From CAVUPF01 sp963743285 (lineage in GTDB: Bacteria > Actinomycetota > Thermoleophilia > Solirubrobacterales > 70-9): DNA of 64,000 nt. The position numbers were made by a program, and so were the translations under genes. Positions 59,714-64,000 of the stretch are shown piece after piece (the stretch's first letter is position 1; each line of letters begins with the position of its first letter). The notes under the pieces were generated by a model. It was not told where the DNA came from, searched no databases, and saw only the letters and a program-made list of their open reading frames with translations. Location: NCBI GenBank assembly GCA_963743285.1, contig CAVUPF010000002.1, positions 62,001-126,000 on the forward strand, written 5' to 3'.

Positions 59714-62700
59714 TTCTTACCTCCGCCGCGGTGGTGGCGCTTGGCCTTGCGCACGTGGTGTTTCTTGTTGGTCTTGTGCTTATGCGCGGCGAGCTGCGAG
59801 ACGTCGCCGCCGGAACCGAGTTCGCCTTCGCTGGCCAAAGTGGGCGGCGTCGGGGGGGAGCTCCCGGCACCGTGGCACTCGTCGGCGGCGGCGCAGGGCG
59901 GTGGTGGGGGCGTGTCGGGGAAGCCGCCGTCGGTGCGGGCGTCATAGATCTTGAGGAACTGGCCGTTTCGGTCCTGGGGGACGAGGGTTTCGTAGGTCGA
60001 GAAGTAGACATTGACGCCATCGGCGCTGACGCCCTGAAGGCCGGCCTGGCGGTACTGATTGGGTGTGACCTCAGCGGCCTCGAATCCAGTGCCGCTGGTG
60101 ATCAGCTGGGGACGGCCTTCGACGTACTCGTAGATATCGTAGATTTCGTCGGTGTCCTGGGGCACCAGAGCGTCGGGGCTATAGAAGAAGGTGCGGCCGT
60201 CGTTGGCGAGGAACAACCCACCTTCGCTACCAACGACGTCACCCGTAGGGGGGGCGCCGCTCGGTAGACACGACACACACACAATCTTTCCAGTGGAAGG
60301 TTCGTAGGTGTACATCTGTTGGAAGCCAGCGCTGTTGTAGGAGGTGACTTCACTGCCGGTGAGGAAAGCCATGTGGCTGCCGTCTGGGGTAACCTCGATG
60401 CGAGTCAAGGGACCGTTACCACAGACCTCTTCTTCAGTGCCCTCCGGATCGCACTCTTGTCCCGGTCTGAGGCTGACGACAAACTGGTCTTCGCCGTCGC
60501 GGTAGACGTAGAGGTTCTCCTGGTTGGTGACGCCTTTGGTGCCGTCGAGCTGCAGGGGAGAGTAGAAGTAGACTTCTCCAGTTTCGGAGGCGAACGCCGA
60601 GTCGGCTCCATCTGTATTGTAGCGCCTTAGTGAGTATTGCCTCCCTGCTGCAGGCGCGTTGGCGACCGGGAGGACGCCGCAGCCCGAGATCCAGGAAGCG
60701 TTGCACGTATTGGTGTCATCAGTGCCACCGTTGGGTTTGGAGATGACGGTGAGAGGCTGTTCGGCGCGTGCCGCCTTTTCGGCGCTCCACATGTAGAGCT
60801 CGGTATTGCCGTCGGTCGGTTCTGAGGTGAGCTGTTCTTCAGAGGTGAAGAAGACCTTGGAGCCGTCGGAGGTCATGTCCATGTAGTTGACGTTCGAGGG
60901 TTTATCGGTGAGCTGGTTCTCGGAGACTTCGTAGGTGGCGGCGTCGTCGACGCGCATGTAGAGCTGTTCGGGCGCGGGTGGTTCTTGGAAGGGGTTGAAC
61001 GGCCGGCTGGCGGTCGACATAAGGATGTGGGAACCGTCTGTCGATACGCCGGGATTGTTCTGGGTCGGTTGTCCGTAGCCACCATTAGATCCCCCAACTT
61101 CAGAGGCATTTATATAGTCGGGATCATCACCAGGGAAGAGAATGGACTCTTCGGTGGCGGTGGAGTTGGAGGGCTGCTGTTCGATATTGCCGCCATTCGG
61201 TTTAATCGAGATGATCTGGGTAGAGCCGGCGGCGACGTTGTAGTCGTAGGCGGATCCCGGTGGAGTGGTGATACCTGCGGCATTTGCCGCCGGGAAGGCA
61301 ACATTGCGAGAAGAGAAGGCGAGGTGGGAGAAGTCGGGAGAGGGCTGATAGGCGCCGAGTGTCGAGCGGCTGTCCGGGACGGAGGCGAAATCGGCCGGCC
61401 AGTGTTCGAGAAAGTTGCCGTTGGAATCAAAGACGTAGGGTATGTTTTCGGGCGGTTGGGCGGTCCCCCCAAGGCTTTCGTTGGTCTTGAATTGTATGAA
61501 CTTGGAGAGGCTGGAATCCCCGACAAGTTGAGTCTCCGCCACTGTTTCGTCACCCAGTATGCCGACGTAGTGGGTGACCCAGCCCTGGTCGGTGCGAGTG
61601 GCGACATAGCTGTCGACATCGAAGCCGTCGGGCGGGTTGGTGCCTTCGATTGCACCGAGCCCACCGAAGAAGGCAAAACGGGCAGGATCAGTCGCGTAGG
61701 ACGGAGCCAAGTTCGAGGCGCCTGGGAAGAGGATGACGTTGCCGGCGCTTTCGGGGGAGACGAGCTCGTAGGCACGACAGTCGGGGAGAAACTCGCCGCC
61801 CGTCTGCTGGCGGACGGGGGCGTTGGGGCAGGTGGGCGGGAAGAAGTTAAAGCTTTGGTCAGCGGTAGTGGTGGTACCGTATTTATTGACGGCGACAACG
61901 CGGAAGTGATAGGTGAAACCTTTCTGTAGGCCAGTAAGGTGGACGTCGACCGGCTGACTCGCGAAGAGTTCTTCTGTGAGTTCACCGGGAGGGCTCGGGG
62001 CAGTTTCACCGTAAGCGGTGCTCGGCCCATATTCGAAATAGTATTTCGTGGCGGAACCGTTGGGGGTGATCTTCGCGCTGAGGGTTGCGGTCGTTGCACC
62101 TAGATTCGAGGAAAACAACCCGTCTACCGCCGGCGTCCCACTAGTCAGCAACGTTTCGTCTCTTCCGTCTCCCACCCCACCTTTAACGTTAGATGCGACG
62201 AGACGGTAGTGGTACTTTGTTGTGGGCTGTAGTCCGGATAGTGTGGCGGTTACACTGGTCGCGGAGGATATATGTGATCCTTGTTCACAGGGAAGGATCC
62301 CCTCGCCGTATGAATTAGAAATGCCGTATTCGAAGCTGCATTCTATGACTTCACCGTGTCCGCTTGGATCAACGTTGCCGTTGAGGGTGGCAGAAGTTTC
62401 AGTGACGTTCGAGGGGGCGCCGGTAGTAACTGTAGGCGCGATATATTCGAACACTGCAACATTGGCGGCGCCGGTATTGGCGACATAAACGGTGTCGGAA
62501 GTTCCGTCGATAGAAAGGCCCTGAGCACCGGCCAGGTCACCGCCGCCAAATGTCTCAATCGGTGCGCAGCCTTCGCCGCAGTTCAAGGCAAAGTGATTGA
62601 TAGATTCGCCCGATTCATCGACAAATAGATCATTGGTTGAAGGGTCGACGGTAAGGCCGGAAGCTGAGCCGCCGTCAAGGGTGTCCGCGAGGTCTTCTTC

Positions 62701-63513
62701 CTTGATAGAGAACTTCGTCACATTCGGACTGCCGTCGATCTTGTAGAGGTGGTCTTCGCCGTCAACGGCGAGCCCGTTCGGCGATGTGCCGCGCGGGTAA
62801 CCGAATGTGCTATGAAGCGTGCCGCTCTGTTCGTACCAGGAAATGTCCCCGGTCTCGATGAAGAGGTTGCCTGTGGGATCAGCTGCGATGCCGGAAAGAC
62901 CACCGAATCCGGTGAGTTGGCCTTTTGTGCCCCAGGTTCCGATCAAATTGCCGGATTCGTCGAACTTCGAGATGATGCCGTCGCCTGTGTCGCCGATATA
63001 GACGTCGCCGGAGGAGGGGTCGAATTCAGTGCATTTCGGGGTAGTCAGTTCGGTGAGGGGTGGTACATGCTCGCCGCAGGAGTTGTCGACGGCGACGAAG
63101 GTCGGAGTTTCGAATTCGCCGGGCGAGTTGCCGGAGGTGCCCGCTTTGCAGGTGTTCGCGGAGATGGCCGTGCAGACGTTGCCGCCGGTCGTTTCGTTGA
63201 CTTCCTTGCCGAACATGAGGATGAATTCGCCCGAGGGGCTGAACTTCTCGATGCGGTGGTTGGCGGGGTCGGTGACGTACACGTCGTGAGCCGATAAGCC
63301 AGTGGAGTTATCGACGGCTACGTCGGTTGGGTTTGAGAGGGCGTTTGTGCCCGAGCCTGCGAAAGTGGTTTTGAATCCGTGGTCGGGAGCCAGAGCTAGA
63401 GCCGGCACTGAGAAGGCCAACGCGCCGAGCGTAGCGGCGATCAGTGCGAGTGAGAGGCAAACGGCCGAACGTTGAGCGGGTCGGGAGGTGATCGAAGTGG
63501 GTGAGCGGGTCAT
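59710..63513 (-). CDS. First A-type giant exported propeller protein (intact)
   Basis: 1267 residues from the ATG at 63513 (MTRSPTSITSRPAQRSAVCL, signal peptide to about residue 39). NHL-type six-bladed propeller repeats come first (VDNSTGLSAHDVYVTDPANHRIEKFSPSG, SGDVYIGDTGDGIISKFDESGNLIGTWG). Two Fn3-like domains follow (TSATLNGNVDPSGHGEVIEC, GLQKGFTYHFRVVAVNKYG), then the signature CPNAPVRQQTGGEFLP, DCRAYELVSPESAG, a WD40/PD40-like C-terminal propeller (FVAFSSRNVAF-like strands, FFTSEEQLTSEPTDGNTELYMW), and a Lys/His-rich tail (HKHKTNKKHHVRKAKRHHRGG). It is a surface or secreted protein of unknown ligand. The ATG overlaps the upstream ORF stop (ATGA). Confidence 0.85.
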   Translation of the reverse strand: MTRSPTSITSRPAQRSAVCLSLALIAATLGALAFSVPALALAPDHGFKTTFAGSGTNALSNPTDVAVDNSTGLSAHDVYVTDPANHRIEKFSPSGEFILMFGKEVNETTGGNVCTAISANTCKAGTSGNSPGEFETPTFVAVDNSCGEHVPPLTELTTPKCTEFDPSSGDVYIGDTGDGIISKFDESGNLIGTWGTKGQLTGFGGLSGIAADPTGNLFIETGDISWYEQSGTLHSTFGYPRGTSPNGLAVDGEDHLYKIDGSPNVTKFSIKEEDLADTLDGGSASGLTVDPSTNDLFVDESGESINHFALNCGEGCAPIETFGGGDLAGAQGLSIDGTSDTVYVANTGAANVAVFEYIAPTVTTGAPSNVTETSATLNGNVDPSGHGEVIECSFEYGISNSYGEGILPCEQGSHISSATSVTATLSGLQPTTKYHYRLVASNVKGGVGDGRDETLLTSGTPAVDGLFSSNLGATTATLSAKITPNGSATKYYFEYGPSTAYGETAPSPPGELTEELFASQPVDVHLTGLQKGFTYHFRVVAVNKYGTTTTADQSFNFFPPTCPNAPVRQQTGGEFLPDCRAYELVSPESAGNVILFPGASNLAPSYATDPARFAFFGGLGAIEGTNPPDGFDVDSYVATRTDQGWVTHYVGILGDETVAETQLVGDSSLSKFIQFKTNESLGGTAQPPENIPYVFDSNGNFLEHWPADFASVPDSRSTLGAYQPSPDFSHLAFSSRNVAFPAANAAGITTPPGSAYDYNVAAGSTQIISIKPNGGNIEQQPSNSTATEESILFPGDDPDYINASEVGGSNGGYGQPTQNNPGVSTDGSHILMSTASRPFNPFQEPPAPEQLYMRVDDAATYEVSENQLTDKPSNVNYMDMTSDGSKVFFTSEEQLTSEPTDGNTELYMWSAEKAARAEQPLTVISKPNGGTDDTNTCNASWISGCGVLPVANAPAAGRQYSLRRYNTDGADSAFASETGEVYFYSPLQLDGTKGVTNQENLYVYRDGEDQFVVSLRPGQECDPEGTEEEVCGNGPLTRIEVTPDGSHMAFLTGSEVTSYNSAGFQQMYTYEPSTGKIVCVSCLPSGAPPTGDVVGSEGGLFLANDGRTFFYSPDALVPQDTDEIYDIYEYVEGRPQLITSGTGFEAAEVTPNQYRQAGLQGVSADGVNVYFSTYETLVPQDRNGQFLKIYDARTDGGFPDTPPPPPCAAADECHGAGSSPPTPPTLASEGELGSGGDVSQLAAHKHKTNKKHHVRKAKRHHRGGGKK

Positions 63514-63875
63514 GCGGGAACTCCGGCGGTGGAGGCGAGGGATGAGGTGGGAGCGGTGGGCTCCCCGCCACTGTCCCCCACGCAGCACGTCCAGCTATCC
63601 GGGCTGGCGGGCTGTGAGAAGGTCGGGGACGCGGGGGTCGAGGCGTTGGTGGTCGTCCGTGGGGCGGCGCAGTTGTGCGGAGCGGTTACGGCGAAAAGGG
63701 CGGGTAAGTCTGCGGAGCGGGCCGCGCCCGACCCCGCAGACGGGAAGGCATTGTGAGCCGCGGTCGCCATCAACCCACTCGCTTTGCTCGGGTTCAAGCC
63801 GGCGCGAGCTCGTCGCGCCGGTGACTGCGGCCCGGCTTGGGGGGTGGCGGGGGTCAGAGGAGCGGCGGGGGTCAT
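63510..63875 (-). CDS. Possible 121-residue Ala/Pro/Thr-rich protein
   Basis: The frame starts with an ATG overlapping the upstream partial gene stop (ATGA) and ends with a TGA overlapping the A1 ATG (ATGA). This double coupling is its main support. The protein is low-complexity (MTPAAPLTPATPQAGPQSPA ... SPDSWTCCVGDSGG) with no family. A perfect 9-base inverted repeat (63799-63807/63813-63821) inside it argues for non-coding DNA instead. Confidence 0.35.
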   Translation of the reverse strand: MTPAAPLTPATPQAGPQSPARRARAGLNPSKASGLMATAAHNAFPSAGSGAARSADLPALFAVTAPHNCAAPRTTTNASTPASPTFSQPASPDSWTCCVGDSGGEPTAPTSSLASTAGVPA

Positions 63876-64000
63876 GTGAGGGCTCCGCGGTGGACAAGGG
63901 TCGGGATGGCGGACGAGGTATGGGCGGCATCTATCCGCAGCAGGAGCGCATCGGTGGGATCGGCGTCGGTGAGGTCGGCGGTCGGTGGCTGGAGGTCGGT
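63872..64000 (-). CDS. Partial gene at the right edge, C-terminal 42 residues
   Basis: An open frame enters from the right edge and ends with a TGA at 63872-63874 (..LTDADPTDALLLRIDAAHTSSAIPTLVHRGALT). It has no stop for its whole visible length and is followed by a coupled ATG. The product cannot be identified from this much sequence; by position it may be another member of the exported-protein array. Confidence 0.4.
   Translation of the reverse strand, partial: TDLQPPTADLTDADPTDALLLRIDAAHTSSAIPTLVHRGALT

Overview
The window is high-GC, densely coded DNA with mostly GTG/ATG/TTG starts and short start-stop overlaps. Gene content points to an actinobacterium, most likely class Thermoleophilia (Solirubrobacterales-like). 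The supporting signs are the PurS/PurQ/short-PurL set, a pyruvate dehydrogenase with LipB/LipA, a DUF2600 terpene cyclase, and very large secreted beta-propeller proteins carrying a C-R-A-Y-E-L-V-S motif. The taxonomic call is inference from gene content; there is no rRNA here.

Layout. 1-9.7 kb: de novo purine synthesis (purB 3' end, purC-S-Q-L, purF, purN, purH), interrupted by a thioredoxin-fold gene and a cytochrome P450. 9.7-11.2 kb: VOC protein plus a sigma factor with a SnoaL-like tail. 11.5-22.6 kb: two tandem genomic islands bounded by three copies of the 3' end of a tRNA-Lys(TTT) gene. The first holds a dead IS1380 transposase, a secreted IPT/PASTA protein, an alpha/beta hydrolase and decayed tetR and DUF4260 genes. 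The second holds a 1140-residue secreted metzincin-type protein and a two-gene ATPase/pseudo-ATPase operon. 22.6-26.1 kb: thiamin genes (a ThiS-ThiG fusion, thiO under a TPP riboswitch, divergent thiE) and a membrane protein. 26.1-36.2 kb: lpdA, a DsbA-fold protein, pdhA-B-C, a polytopic membrane protein, lipB and lipA, so E1, E2, E3 and the lipoate supply lie together. Two HTH + nucleotidyltransferase modules of toxin-antitoxin type (28 kb and 37 kb) sit within or beside this block. 37.8-40.5 kb: a YVTN-propeller/PKD protein and a small coupled gene pair. 40.8-48.4 kb: a double-TetR regulator, a second TetR, a DUF2600 (YtpB-like) terpene cyclase and an operon of an MMPL/RND transporter with two exported proteins. 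48.9-64 kb: an A-B-A-B tandem array of giant exported proteins, all on the minus strand.

Three themes run through the window. First, at least ten genes have a TAnnnT -10 box 6-8 bases before the start codon, implying leaderless or near-leaderless transcripts. Second, several real genes (purH, pdhA, tetR, DUF4260, and the second A-B pair at 49.6-53.9 kb) carry single-base frameshifts, often in homopolymers. Part of this is probably sequence error rather than biology, and it should be resolved before any of these genes is called dead. Third, the best candidates for undescribed biology are the ATPase/pseudo-ATPase pair in the tRNA-Lys island, the terpene cyclase-MMPL cluster, the two HTH-nucleotidyltransferase modules, and the tandem exported propeller array with its conserved junctions and intergenic repeats.
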